Below are positions 10,001 through 16,552 of a stretch of 64,000 bases of DNA, in pieces. Below the pieces are notes generated by a model. The model was given only the letters and a program-made list of their open reading frames with translations. It ran no database searches and was not told the origin of the DNA. Numbering within the stretch: position 1 is the first letter of the stretch; the number at the start of each line of letters is the position of its first letter. The translations under genes and the position numbers were made by a program. The stretch is taken from the NCBI GenBank assembly GCA_016124675.1, contig WGNG01000022.1:1-64000 (forward strand), in the 5' to 3' direction. This DNA is from Alphaproteobacteria bacterium. GTDB lineage: Bacteria; Pseudomonadota; Alphaproteobacteria; Caulobacterales; Maricaulaceae.

Positions 10001-10322
10001 CCGGCGTCCGATCTGGGCGGGGAACGCCAATCTCGGCGTGACGCGCGGGGAATTGTCGCTCGGCTGGAACACGCAGTATGTCGGCCGCCAGGCCCTCGGC
10101 GGCGTGGAGGTCGAGACGATCGACGCCCTGTTTGGCGAGGCGGGCTGGGCGCCGGAAATGTACATCCACAACTTCAACGCCGCCTACCGCCTGAGTGAAA
10201 CCCTTCGCGTCTATGGCGGTGTCAATAACGTGTTCGACGAATTCCCCTACGTGACCGAGCGGGCCTGGCCCACCGGCCCGCGCGGGCGGTTCTTCTTCGT
10301 CGGCGTGGAAGCGAACTTCTAG
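7011..10322 (+). CDS. TonB-dependent outer-membrane receptor
   Basis: 1103-aa outer-membrane active transporter that uses TonB/ExbBD energy to import a large or scarce ligand. A signal peptide ends near ALAQ (residues 29-32). The plug domain follows, with VVVITGSRIARDPNL, 'ANALNLRGLGSVRTLTLVNGRR', 'VERVEVLTGGASAIYGSDAV' and 'GVVNFILRDDFEGQ', all typical. The remainder is the 22-strand barrel with the common 'ISFRGTISQANRAPNIDELF' and 'TVTLGLVFTPRIAPGFNLTLDYWNVEI' blocks, ending in the terminal Phe of outer-membrane proteins. ATG 7011 has an AAGGGG ribosome site; upstream in-frame starts lack a signal peptide. The ligand is not deducible. A strong terminator follows. Confidence 0.95.
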   Translation: MFHRFRHVSRLLTSGSGLALALAAAPGLALAQEAEDAAPQARESDVVVITGSRIARDPNLASPVPVQSLDAEALQLSGEVSLADVVNRIPALLASTTAEQSLNGANALNLRGLGSVRTLTLVNGRRHVAGFEGDQAVDIGSIPRGLVERVEVLTGGASAIYGSDAVTGVVNFILRDDFEGQSYDVRGGISSRGDAENASLQALWGRNFHEGRGNVTFALDYTYDSLLQFGDRPWSADNGLSRSLPNPALRFQRGDIGASTPLFANFYNFAQTGRYPYGLSIPTSAQAFINSYNATFGTSLTVSALSAAELALIERRNTSPSRAILPQPTFSISSRRGVISPGNFGLAPGVDTNGNGIDDCVESFVGWNNSLDGTGSFGFAGGCWVVNDNGSVRPYRDGLVAANFNQFGGDGIEDVFDATYLIPQTERITANLNARYDLTPSTRAFFEFKASQSVTQRGTPLNTFYDLLYGAPDNPFLPAELQGLALATGGLYITRDPTDLGPNVDQFTRDTYRVVAGLTGELPNGWSWEVAGNFGQFTNTIKDRNAVLLDRFFAAIDVVSGPGGAPVCRSDLDPTAVPPTTIFDIPFFDPGFYTFTPGDGQCRPADIWGGPNAISDDAVDFITTTSIDELRLEQTVLSGLLTGDFSNWFSLPAGPVSFATGFEYRRETSRLNRNNVDLGILPAGSPFGEGTPISDVSANGSLGFSADSQFFNSSGKFDVTDAFVELSVPILADLPLAQELTLDGAYRYAEYSTVGGTETWKLGLLWTPIEDISFRGTISQANRAPNIDELFRPDNPAFFRPVDPCDATEIGNAADPALRAANCQAGGNGLPALPATYSDPLSARFPGVAGGNANLSEETADTVTLGLVFTPRIAPGFNLTLDYWNVEIQDGIGFVTAQQIVDGCYDSTDFPNNGFCTLFTRETNTASPQFGGFRFLRQSFVNFASIEAEGYDFAANYSFSWREMDFRLGLSGTRQEQLDFFNNPLDATDVNTALEEIRRPIWAGNANLGVTRGELSLGWNTQYVGRQALGGVEVETIDALFGEAGWAPEMYIHNFNAAYRLSETLRVYGGVNNVFDEFPYVTERAWPTGPRGRFFFVGVEANF

Positions 10323-10345
10323 TCCGCGTCTCACGGCGCCTGAGG

Positions 10346-10378
10346 AAAGGGCCGGAGCGGCGACGCTCCGGCCCTTTT
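10346..10378 (+). terminator. Rho-independent terminator after the TonB receptor gene
   Basis: An 11-bp perfect GC-rich stem (GGGCCGGAGCG, 10349-10359, with its complement at 10364-10374), loop GCGA, then TTTT. AAA before the stem extends the pairing, so it could also work on the other strand. Confidence 0.9.
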
Positions 10379-10483
10379 CATGTGTCAGCGCGATTATCCG
10401 CCGCGCACACCGCGCACGGGTTGCAGCCCGGCCATGGCGCGCCCATGTTGGGAGACCGTATCTCAACACCGGAGGCGACGCCC

Positions 10484-11605
10484 ATGCTGCATATCGACCT
10501 GCCCACGCGCGGCGATCTTGACACCCTCCTGCACGTGCGTGCCGATGCCTGTGTGTCCATCTATCTGCCGACCACGCCGCTAAGCCAGCAAAGCGATGAA
10601 GCGCGCATCGCGCTGTCGAACGCCGCCAAGGAGGCGCGCCATCAACTTGAAGGCGCCGGGTTTGACAAGCGCCGCCTGGCTGGCCTGATGGAATTGTTCG
10701 ACGACCTCGGCCAGGATGAAGACTTCTGGCGCCTGCAGGCCAATTCGCTCGCGGTGTTCGCCACGCCCGACCGCATCCGCACATACCGGCTGGCCAACAC
10801 GCTGACGGCGCAGACCGAGGTGTCGGACCGGTTCTTCCTCAAGCCCATGCTGCGCGCGGTGACCTTCCCCCACGCCGCCTTTGTGCTCGCCCTGTCGGAG
10901 AACGCGGTGCGGCTGGTGGAAGTGTTCGCGGAGCTGGGTCCGCGCGAAGTGCGCGGCGTGGACCTGCCGAAAGACGCGGCAGCCTCTGTGGGCAAGTCCA
11001 CGCTGAACGATCGCGGCGCATCGGGCCGCATACACGGGTCCGAGGGCCAGAATGTGCGCTTGCGCCAGTATGCCCGCCAGGTCGATGCGGCGTTGCGCCC
11101 CGTTCTGAGCGGGCGTGACATCCCGCTGATCCTCGCCGCGACGGGGCGTCTCGCCTCGATCTTCCGCACAGTGAACACCTATCCCCATCTGGCAGCTGAC
11201 ACGATCGAGGAAAGTCCCGACCGGCTGAGCGAGGCGGAATTGTCCCAGCGCGCGCGCCCGGTGCTCGACGCGGCCTACGCGCTGGAGCTGTCAAACCTCC
11301 GGCGCCTGTATGACACCCGCACCGGCCAGAACCGCACCACCACTGACCTGGCTGACGCCGCCCACGCCGCCACGTTCGGGCGGATCGAGGCGCTCATGGT
11401 GGATATCGACACAGTCGTGCCCGGGCGCATTGACGAGGAGACCGGCAAGCTGACGCTGGCCAAGGAAGCCGGCCCCGGCAGCTATGGCGTGGTCGACGAG
11501 ATCGCCGGGCGGACCCTCGCCATGGGAGGGCGGGTGCTGGGCGTGCGCCGCGAGGACATACCGGGCGGCGGCGAGCTGGCGGCGATATTGCGCTACGCGG
11601 TCTAG
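10484..11605 (+). CDS. baeRF-like (bacterial release-factor-fold) protein
   Basis: 373-aa soluble protein that I recognise as one of the bacterial homologues of archaeo-eukaryotic release factors (baeRF group, probably family 11). The start 'VSIYLPTTPLSQQSDEARIAL', the 'FATPDRIRTYRLANTL' block, 'FLKPMLRAVTFPHAAFVLAL' and 'IPLILAATGRLASIFRTVN' followed by 'TFGRIEALMVDIDTVVPGR' match that family in memory. Such proteins are predicted from comparative genomics to act on ribosome-bound or tRNA-linked substrates; no catalytic GGQ is visible. ATG 10484 has GGAGGCG 7 nt upstream. It sits 2 bp before the nitrilase-like gene and is likely co-transcribed with it. Function inferred only at family level. 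Confidence 0.7.
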   Translation: MLHIDLPTRGDLDTLLHVRADACVSIYLPTTPLSQQSDEARIALSNAAKEARHQLEGAGFDKRRLAGLMELFDDLGQDEDFWRLQANSLAVFATPDRIRTYRLANTLTAQTEVSDRFFLKPMLRAVTFPHAAFVLALSENAVRLVEVFAELGPREVRGVDLPKDAAASVGKSTLNDRGASGRIHGSEGQNVRLRQYARQVDAALRPVLSGRDIPLILAATGRLASIFRTVNTYPHLAADTIEESPDRLSEAELSQRARPVLDAAYALELSNLRRLYDTRTGQNRTTTDLADAAHAATFGRIEALMVDIDTVVPGRIDEETGKLTLAKEAGPGSYGVVDEIAGRTLAMGGRVLGVRREDIPGGGELAAILRYAV

Positions 11606-11607
11606 CC

Positions 11608-12738
11608 ATGCGGGTGGCGGCGGCCGGGCTGGCGTTGCTCGTTGCGCTCGGCGCGCTGTGGGCCGTGTGGCGCCTGGCGCCGCACAGACCGTCGCCAGAG
11701 CCCGCGGCAATCAGCCTGGCTCAGTTCGGGACGCCCGGACCGCGCGCCCTGATCGCCATCGAGCCGGCCCTCACGCCCGCCGACTACCGCAGCGCCGCAG
11801 CCCTTGAGGCGGCGATGGCGCGCTATCTCGACATGGCGCAAGGCGCCGGGGCGCTGGACGGCGCAGCCGTGGCGGTGTTTCCCGAGCACGCCGGAACCTG
11901 GCTGGTGGCGGCGCAGGCACAGGCCGGCGTCTATCACGCGCAGACTGTCGAAGGGGCCATGACAGGCCTCGCCCTCACCCGGCCCGTGCGCACGCTGGCG
12001 GCGCTCGCCCGCAGCGGCGAGGCGGACCGCGTGGCCGCCGCGCTGTTCCGGTCGCGCGCCCCCGCCATGGCGCGCGATTACCAGCAGATATTCTCCAGCC
12101 TCGCGCGCCGCTATGGCGTCACCCTTGTGGCGGGCTCCATCGTGCTGCCCGATCCGCGCGTGGAGGGCGGCGCGATCACGGTGAATGCGACGGGTCCCCT
12201 GTACAATGTCTCCGCCGTCTTCGCGCCGGACGGATCGGTGCAGGAGACGCTGGTGCGCAAGGTCTATCCCATCCCGTCCGAAGCCGGGTTCACGGCCTCC
12301 GCGCCCGCCTTGCCCCAACCCGTGTTCGACACGCCCGCCGGCGCGCTGGGCGTGCTGATCTGCGCCGATTCCTGGCATGGCGATGTCTATGACGGCCTGG
12401 CGCGCGCGCCCGACCTGATCGCCGTGCCGGCCTATCTTCAGCCTGCCGGCGTGTGGGACGCGCCCTGGGGCGGCTATGTCACGCCCTGGCCCGATGACGC
12501 CCCGCGCGAGGACGCCGGCACGCTCACCGAAGGCGAGGCCTGGATCGCCCATTCGCTGCCCCGCCGCCTGACCGCGGCGGGCGCGCAGGCGGGCATGACC
12601 GCCTTCGCGCGCGGATCGCTGTGGGACATGGGCGCCGACGGCCAGGCCCTGGCCGCCACACGCGACGGGGTACGCCTGGGTCCACGCACCGATGACGGCG
12701 CCGTGGTGGTGCTGTGGCTGGAGGGGGTTAGGGGCTGA
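11608..12738 (+). CDS. Membrane-anchored nitrilase-superfamily hydrolase
   Basis: 376-aa carbon-nitrogen hydrolase. One N-terminal transmembrane segment (residues 4-22) would anchor it with the enzyme in the periplasm. The catalytic triad is in place: Glu93 (VFPEH), Lys218 (LVRKVYP) and Cys252 (LICADSW). It resembles the hydrolase half of apolipoprotein N-acyltransferase but lacks Lnt's several membrane helices, so it is not Lnt. Amide or nitrile substrates are unknown. Starts 2 bp after the baeRF-like gene. After it comes the toxin-antitoxin promoter region. Confidence 0.8.
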   Translation: MRVAAAGLALLVALGALWAVWRLAPHRPSPEPAAISLAQFGTPGPRALIAIEPALTPADYRSAAALEAAMARYLDMAQGAGALDGAAVAVFPEHAGTWLVAAQAQAGVYHAQTVEGAMTGLALTRPVRTLAALARSGEADRVAAALFRSRAPAMARDYQQIFSSLARRYGVTLVAGSIVLPDPRVEGGAITVNATGPLYNVSAVFAPDGSVQETLVRKVYPIPSEAGFTASAPALPQPVFDTPAGALGVLICADSWHGDVYDGLARAPDLIAVPAYLQPAGVWDAPWGGYVTPWPDDAPREDAGTLTEGEAWIAHSLPRRLTAAGAQAGMTAFARGSLWDMGADGQALAATRDGVRLGPRTDDGAVVVLWLEGVRG

Positions 12739-12746
12739 GCGCCTGC

Positions 12747-12776
12747 TTGCCCGGTTATAGCGGAACGACTATAACG
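12747..12776 (+). promoter_or_regulatory. Promoter/operator of the toxin-antitoxin operon
   Basis: A 7-bp inverted repeat GTTATAG (12754-12760) / CTATAAC (12769-12775) directly precedes the toxin start. The same segment contains TTGCCC (12747-12752), a 17-bp spacer and TATAAC (12770-12775), a good sigma-70-type match. The repeat would let the HigA-like antitoxin cover the promoter, as toxin-antitoxin operons usually do. One problem: a start point about 7 nt after this -10 falls inside the toxin's first codons, so the true transcription start or translation start may differ. Confidence 0.5.
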
Positions 12777-13154
12777 ATGCCAGACAGCGAGGTCCGGCCC
12801 TGCTTTTTCATCGGCGCCAGCCTTGATGATCTCAGATCGTTTCCCGAACCGGTCCGTCAAACCGTCGGGTTAGCTCTATACGAAGCCCAACGCGGCCTGA
12901 AATCACGCGGCGCCAAACAGCTCAAGGGGTTCGGCGGCGCGGGCGTGCTGGAGGTGATGGACGATTTCGATGGCGACACGTGGCGCGCCGTCTACACGGT
13001 GCAACTTGCCGGGGCAGTCTATGTGCTCCACTGCTTCCAGAAGAAATCAAAGCACGGGGTCGCCACGCCGCCGCGCGACCTGGCTCTGATACGCGGCCGT
13101 TTGGAGGCAGCGCGCGACCATCATGACCGCTTGACCAAGGACAACACCCCATGA
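12777..13154 (+). CDS. HigB/RelE-type toxin (phage Gp49-like family)
   Basis: 125-aa protein of the RelE/HigB superfamily, Gp49-like branch: 'FFIGASLDDLRSFPEPVRQT', then 'LYEAQRGLKSRGAKQLKGFG', 'VLEVMDDFDGDTWRAVYTVQ', and 'VYVLHCFQKKSKHGVATPP'. Family members are ribosome-dependent or free mRNA endonucleases; the C-terminal 'FQKKSK' with conserved Lys residues is typical. ATG 12777 is chosen over a TTG at 12747. The stop overlaps the antitoxin start by 4 bp (ATGA), giving the toxin-first order seen in higBA systems. Confidence 0.85.
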   Translation: MPDSEVRPCFFIGASLDDLRSFPEPVRQTVGLALYEAQRGLKSRGAKQLKGFGGAGVLEVMDDFDGDTWRAVYTVQLAGAVYVLHCFQKKSKHGVATPPRDLALIRGRLEAARDHHDRLTKDNTP

Positions 13155-13474
13155 CCGAAGCCATCCATGAAAGCCGCAATCTCTTTGCCGATATCGGGCT
13201 TCCCGACGCCGCCGATCATCAGCTCAAGGCCGACATCGTCATCGAGATCAAGCGGGTGCTTGAGGTGCGCGGGCTGACGCAGACGGCAGCGGCCAGTCTA
13301 GCTGGGCTGGCCCAGCCGGACTTGTCGAACATTCTGCGCGGACGGATAAAAGGGTTTTCGGTCGAGCGCCTGCTGCGCGTGCTCACAGCCCTCGATCAGG
13401 ATGTGGAGATTGTCGTGCGTCCGCGCAGCCGTGACGATCTGCCCGCGAAGGTGACGGTCATTTCGGCGGGTTGA
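13151..13474 (+). CDS. HigA-type XRE-family antitoxin
   Basis: 107-aa helix-turn-helix protein: 'ADIVIEIKRVLEVRGLTQTAAASLAGLAQPDLSNILRGRIKGFSVERLLRVLTALDQDVEIVVR', the compact XRE domain found beside Gp49-like toxins. It should neutralise the upstream toxin and repress the operon through the inverted repeat at 12754-12775. Its last 17 bp overlap the end of the convergent amine oxidase gene, so the two messages are antisense to each other there. Confidence 0.85.
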   Translation: MTEAIHESRNLFADIGLPDAADHQLKADIVIEIKRVLEVRGLTQTAAASLAGLAQPDLSNILRGRIKGFSVERLLRVLTALDQDVEIVVRPRSRDDLPAKVTVISAG

Positions 13475-14813
13475 GCGCCGCCCTCACCTCGTCCGCCGCC
13501 CGCTCGGCGGCTTCAAGCGCGCCTTCGAAATAGCCATAGCCGTCGCGGGCGGTTTCGGTTCCGGCCACATGGATCGGGCCGATCGGGTCGCGCAAGCGAG
13601 CGCCGAGGCTGGTCCACACGCCCGGCCCCATGATGGCGGCGTAGCAGCCGCGGGTGTAGGGCTCTGCCGTCCAGTCCTGATCGGCATAGTCCAGCGGATG
13701 GCGGGCGGCGTCGCCGAACACCGCCGCAAAGCTGTCCAGCACGGCGGCGCGGCGCTCCATAGGGTCACGCCCGGACCAGATGCGCGCCTCGTCGCCCTCG
13801 ATGAAACCGAGGAGCTGGCCGGCTTCGCGCCCGGCCTGCGTATTGTCGAAGGTGACGCGCACCGGCGCCGGACCGCCCACGGACTGACCTGACAATCCCG
13901 CCTCGCGCCAGAAGGGGCGGTCATACTGGGCGACGCACTTGATGCAGGCGCCCGCCGGCATGCGCCGCCAGAGGGCGTCGCGTGTGGGGGGCACAGGCGG
14001 ATCGAAGCGTATGCCCAGCGCCTGATTGGGCGGCAGGGCCAGGATGGCCCGGCGGGCGGTGAATGTGCCCGCAGGCGTTTGCGCGCTGACGCCCTCATCG
14101 CTCCAGCACAGGGCCTGCACCGGTGCGCCATAGATGACAGCGCCGCCAAGACCGTCCGCCATCGCACGCGCCAGCCCGCCCATATCGCCATGCACCCGGT
14201 CCTGCTGGGCGCCGCCCGTCACCGAGATCAGCGCCTCCAGCGAGCGGCCGGCGCGGGCATAGAACAGGGCGTGGAGAAGGGACAATTCATGCGGCTCGGC
14301 GCAGTACACCGCGCCGATGGCGATGGCGAACATCTCTCTGGCGCGGGCCGTGAAGCCGGTGCGCGCCATGAACTCGCCGACCGTCTGCCGGTCCCATTCT
14401 GTGGCCTTCGGATGCGCCCAGGGCCGGGCGGGGTCGAGCTGTTTCGCCATCGCCTCAAACCGCGCGAGCAGGCGGTTGAGATCGAGGAGGACATGGAGGG
14501 GCAGTGAGGGAATGGTCCCGCGATAGCGGCGCAGGCGTCCGCTGAACGCCACCAGATGATCGCCCTCATCCCAGAGCGGATAGGTGCGCGCGCCCAACGC
14601 CTTGATGAGGGCATAGAGCCGGTCCTGGCCCGGCCCCACCCACTGGCCGCCCAGATCCACCGTGTCGCCGTTGGCGAAGGCGTGAGACAGGGCGCGGCCT
14701 CCGGGGCGTTCACGCGCTTCCAGCACCCGCACGTCATAGGCATCGATCAGGAGCCCTGCGGCGTGGAGGCCGGACAATCCGGCGCCGATGATCAGGACAT
14801 CGCTGTGCGTCAT
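13458..14813 (-). CDS. FAD-dependent amine oxidase (flavin monoamine oxidase family)
   Basis: 451-aa flavoprotein. The N-terminal Rossmann motif is VLIIGAGLSGLHAAGLL followed by 'VLEARERPGGRA', the family's FAD-binding signature; 'VDLGGQWVGPGQDRL' is the second conserved block; the C-terminal 'HVAGTETARDGYGYFEGALEAAERAADEV' closes the FAD site. The whole resembles monoamine oxidases that oxidise primary amines to aldehyde, ammonia and peroxide. There is no signal peptide. Substrate not deducible. It is followed on the same strand, beyond the antitoxin overlap, by no further gene. Confidence 0.9.
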   Translation of the reverse strand: MTHSDVLIIGAGLSGLHAAGLLIDAYDVRVLEARERPGGRALSHAFANGDTVDLGGQWVGPGQDRLYALIKALGARTYPLWDEGDHLVAFSGRLRRYRGTIPSLPLHVLLDLNRLLARFEAMAKQLDPARPWAHPKATEWDRQTVGEFMARTGFTARAREMFAIAIGAVYCAEPHELSLLHALFYARAGRSLEALISVTGGAQQDRVHGDMGGLARAMADGLGGAVIYGAPVQALCWSDEGVSAQTPAGTFTARRAILALPPNQALGIRFDPPVPPTRDALWRRMPAGACIKCVAQYDRPFWREAGLSGQSVGGPAPVRVTFDNTQAGREAGQLLGFIEGDEARIWSGRDPMERRAAVLDSFAAVFGDAARHPLDYADQDWTAEPYTRGCYAAIMGPGVWTSLGARLRDPIGPIHVAGTETARDGYGYFEGALEAAERAADEVRAALNPPK

Positions 14814-14850
14814 GCACCCTTCCTTCGCCCTTCCCCCGCACGGCGCGCTG

Positions 14851-15378
14851 TCAGCCCACCGGTTTCAGATCGCGGGCATAGCGCGCGGCGTTTTCCACAT
14901 AATGATCGGCGCTGGCTTTCAGGAGCTCGGCCACGCCGTCCGCGATCGGTTTGACCACCTTGCCCGGCGCGCCCATCACCACAGAGCCGTCCGGGATTTC
15001 CTTGCCTTCGGTGATCAGGGCGTGGGCGCCGATAATGCAGTGCTTGCCGATCCTGGCGCCATTGAGCACCGTCGCGCCGATGCCGATCAGCGAATAATCG
15101 CCCACCGTGCAGCCGTGGAGCATGGCGTTATGACCCACCGTCACCCCGCGCCCCAGCGTCAGGGGAAAGCCCATATCGGTGTGCAGCACGGCGCCGTCCT
15201 GGACATTGGCCTCCTCCCCGAGGGTGATGAGTTCGTTGTCGCCGCGCAGCACGGCGCCGAACCAGACCGAGGCGCGGGCCATCAGCAACACCTTGCCGAT
15301 GAGCGCAGCGTCCGGGGCCGCCCAGGCGCCGTCGGGACTGATCTGGGGCGCATCGGCGCCAAGCGCGTAAAGGGTCAT
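14851..15378 (-). CDS. Gamma-carbonic-anhydrase-like hexapeptide-repeat protein
   Basis: 175-aa left-handed beta-helix protein of the gamma-CA/PaaY/YrdA family. Hexapeptide repeats run through residues 15-140 ('[21 protein letters not shown]', '[10 protein letters not shown]', '[31 protein letters not shown]'). Metal-ligand histidines are visible in 'LHTD', 'VGHNAMLHG'. Members bind zinc or iron; many lack proven anhydrase activity, so the function is given only by family. It lies 37 bp upstream of the amine oxidase gene on the same strand and may be co-transcribed with it. Confidence 0.85.
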   Translation of the reverse strand: MTLYALGADAPQISPDGAWAAPDAALIGKVLLMARASVWFGAVLRGDNELITLGEEANVQDGAVLHTDMGFPLTLGRGVTVGHNAMLHGCTVGDYSLIGIGATVLNGARIGKHCIIGAHALITEGKEIPDGSVVMGAPGKVVKPIADGVAELLKASADHYVENAARYARDLKPVG

Positions 15379-15552
15379 GAGGGTCTCCTGGCTGTGGCCG
15401 CGGCGCCGCAGATTTGCGACATGTCAGTGACGCGGTGACTCATACTTCATTCACTGTCCTAGGATGAGACTGTGAGTGCGATTCGCGATCAAGGGCGCGG
15501 ATCGCATCGCGCGCAGGAGAACCTTGCGCCGGGATGCTGGAAAGGAGGGCCC

Positions 15553-15690
15553 ATGCCGTCCGCACCACCAAATCGGGTCGCTCCGCCGCCGTTCGGCGCG
15601 CCGGCTTCGGCCCGCACCCTTGAATCTGCAGCATGCATCACCCCCTCCGCAGCCGCGCGAGGGGTTTTTTCTTGCCAAGTGGAGGCCTGA
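15553..15690 (+). CDS. Possible 45-aa leader peptide upstream of phoH
   Basis: ATG 15553 follows AAAGGAGGG by 4 nt, one of the best ribosome sites in the window. The frame (begins MPSAPPNRVAPPPFG, ends RGVFSCQVEA) stops 2 bp before the phoH ATG. It is Ala/Pro-rich with no recognisable domain. Its 3' part runs through an intrinsic terminator, so translation would oppose hairpin formation. It may equally be a chance frame over a small RNA; only the ribosome site and position support it. Confidence 0.3.
   Translation: MPSAPPNRVAPPPFGAPASARTLESAACITPSAAARGVFSCQVEA
15641..15671 (+). terminator. Intrinsic terminator upstream of phoH
   Basis: CCCCTC (15642-15647) pairs with GAGGGG (15659-15664) around an 11-nt GC-rich loop and is followed by TTTTTT. 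It lies 22 bp before the phoH start codon and after the gamma-CA gene, which points away. It therefore has no upstream plus-strand gene to end, other than the leader transcript itself. Confidence 0.75.
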
Positions 15691-15692
15691 AA

Positions 15693-16445
15693 ATGGGCAA
15701 GCGAGCCGTCAAGCGCCGTCAGGGCGGGTTCAACGCAGAAGCCTATGAAGAGGAGAAAGTCCGCGCGCTCTTCCCCGGTGCGGGATGGAGCCCGGACGAG
15801 ACCGATCCGATGCGCGACCAGCGCTATATCAAGTCGGTCAAACCCCGCTCGGAAGGCCAGGCGGTCCTGATGGACGCGATTGACGCGCATAACCTGGTGC
15901 TCGCCCTTGGCCCGGCCGGCACGGGCAAGACCTATCTCGCCGTGGCCAAGGCGGTGGAAGCGCTGGAATCGGGCGAGATCGGGCGCATCGTCCTGTCGCG
16001 CCCGGCTGTGGAGGCGGGCGAATCCATCGGCTTCCTGCCCGGCGCCATGGAGGAAAAGCTCGCCCCCTATCTGCGCCCGCTCTATGACGCCCTGTCCGAC
16101 CGGCTCAGCCCCAAGCGCCTCAAATCGCTGATGGCCGAGGGGCTTATCGAGATCGCCCCCATCGGATACATGCGCGGGCGCACGCTGAACAACGCCTTCG
16201 TGGTGGTGGACGAGGCGCAGAACTGCACCTACGCCCAGCTCAAAATGCTGCTCACGCGCCTGGGCTGGAACTCCACCATGGTGGTGACCGGCGACCCCGC
16301 CCAGACCGACCTCCTGCCGGAACTCTCCGGCCTGAAACCCATCTCCGAACGCCTCGCGGACGTGGACGATATCGCCGTCGTGCATCTCAAGCCCGAAGAC
16401 ATCGTGCGCCACCCGCTGGTCGCCTCGATGCTCGAAGTGCTCTGA
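15693..16445 (+). CDS. phoH: PhoH family ATPase
   Basis: 250-aa P-loop ATPase of the PhoH family, related to the helicase-like domain of RecBCD-type proteins and often linked to phosphate starvation or RNA metabolism. Walker A is GPAGTGKT (residues 73-80), Walker B FVVVDEAQN (169-177), and sensor 'VVTGDPAQTDLL' follows. It is the short E. coli PhoH-like form with no KH domain, distinct from the ybeZ gene that goes with ybeY. ATG 15693 has GGAGG 8 nt upstream. A strong terminator follows at 16516-16550. Its leader is unusual. Confidence 0.9.
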   Translation: MGKRAVKRRQGGFNAEAYEEEKVRALFPGAGWSPDETDPMRDQRYIKSVKPRSEGQAVLMDAIDAHNLVLALGPAGTGKTYLAVAKAVEALESGEIGRIVLSRPAVEAGESIGFLPGAMEEKLAPYLRPLYDALSDRLSPKRLKSLMAEGLIEIAPIGYMRGRTLNNAFVVVDEAQNCTYAQLKMLLTRLGWNSTMVVTGDPAQTDLLPELSGLKPISERLADVDDIAVVHLKPEDIVRHPLVASMLEVL

Positions 16446-16515
16446 AAGCGGGTGGTTTGAACGCGGCGGCCGCGCGCCCTGCCAGCGCTGATACAAAACG
16501 GTCGCCACTTCATGC

Positions 16516-16550
16516 AAGGCTCTTCCGGACAGTTTCCGGGAGAGCCTTTT
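16516..16550 (+). terminator. Terminator after phoH that also holds the next gene's ribosome site
   Basis: AAGGCTCTTCCGG (16516-16528) pairs over 13 bp, with one G-T wobble, with CCGGGAGAGCCTT (16536-16548), followed by T residues. The downstream ATG is at 16553, so GGGAGAG, the only plausible ribosome site for that gene, lies in the 3' arm of the stem. Confidence 0.85.
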
Positions 16551-16552
16551 TC

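Larger units (their letters stand above)
15379..15692 (+). promoter_or_regulatory. Structured phoH leader region with small frame and internal terminator
   Basis: 314-bp spacer between the divergent gamma-CA-like gene and phoH. It contains inverted repeats (GCGATC/GATCGC at 15486-15506 and GCGCAGG/CCTTGCGC near 15520), a 45-codon frame with a strong ribosome site (15553-15690), and an intrinsic terminator inside that frame (15641-15671). The layout suggests either a short RNA ending at about 15672 or attenuation of phoH. No known riboswitch or SRP/6S/tmRNA signature was recognised. Confidence 0.4.

Noticed and set aside
11608-12738. Apolipoprotein N-acyltransferase (lnt)
   Set aside because: Only one membrane helix is present and the C-terminal part lacks Lnt features; called a nitrilase-superfamily protein instead.
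15440-15672. Leader region as SRP RNA, 6S RNA or tmRNA
   Set aside because: No conserved GGTCAGG/GGAAGCAGC core, no tmRNA tag or tRNA-like ends and no 6S-type bubble could be recognised.
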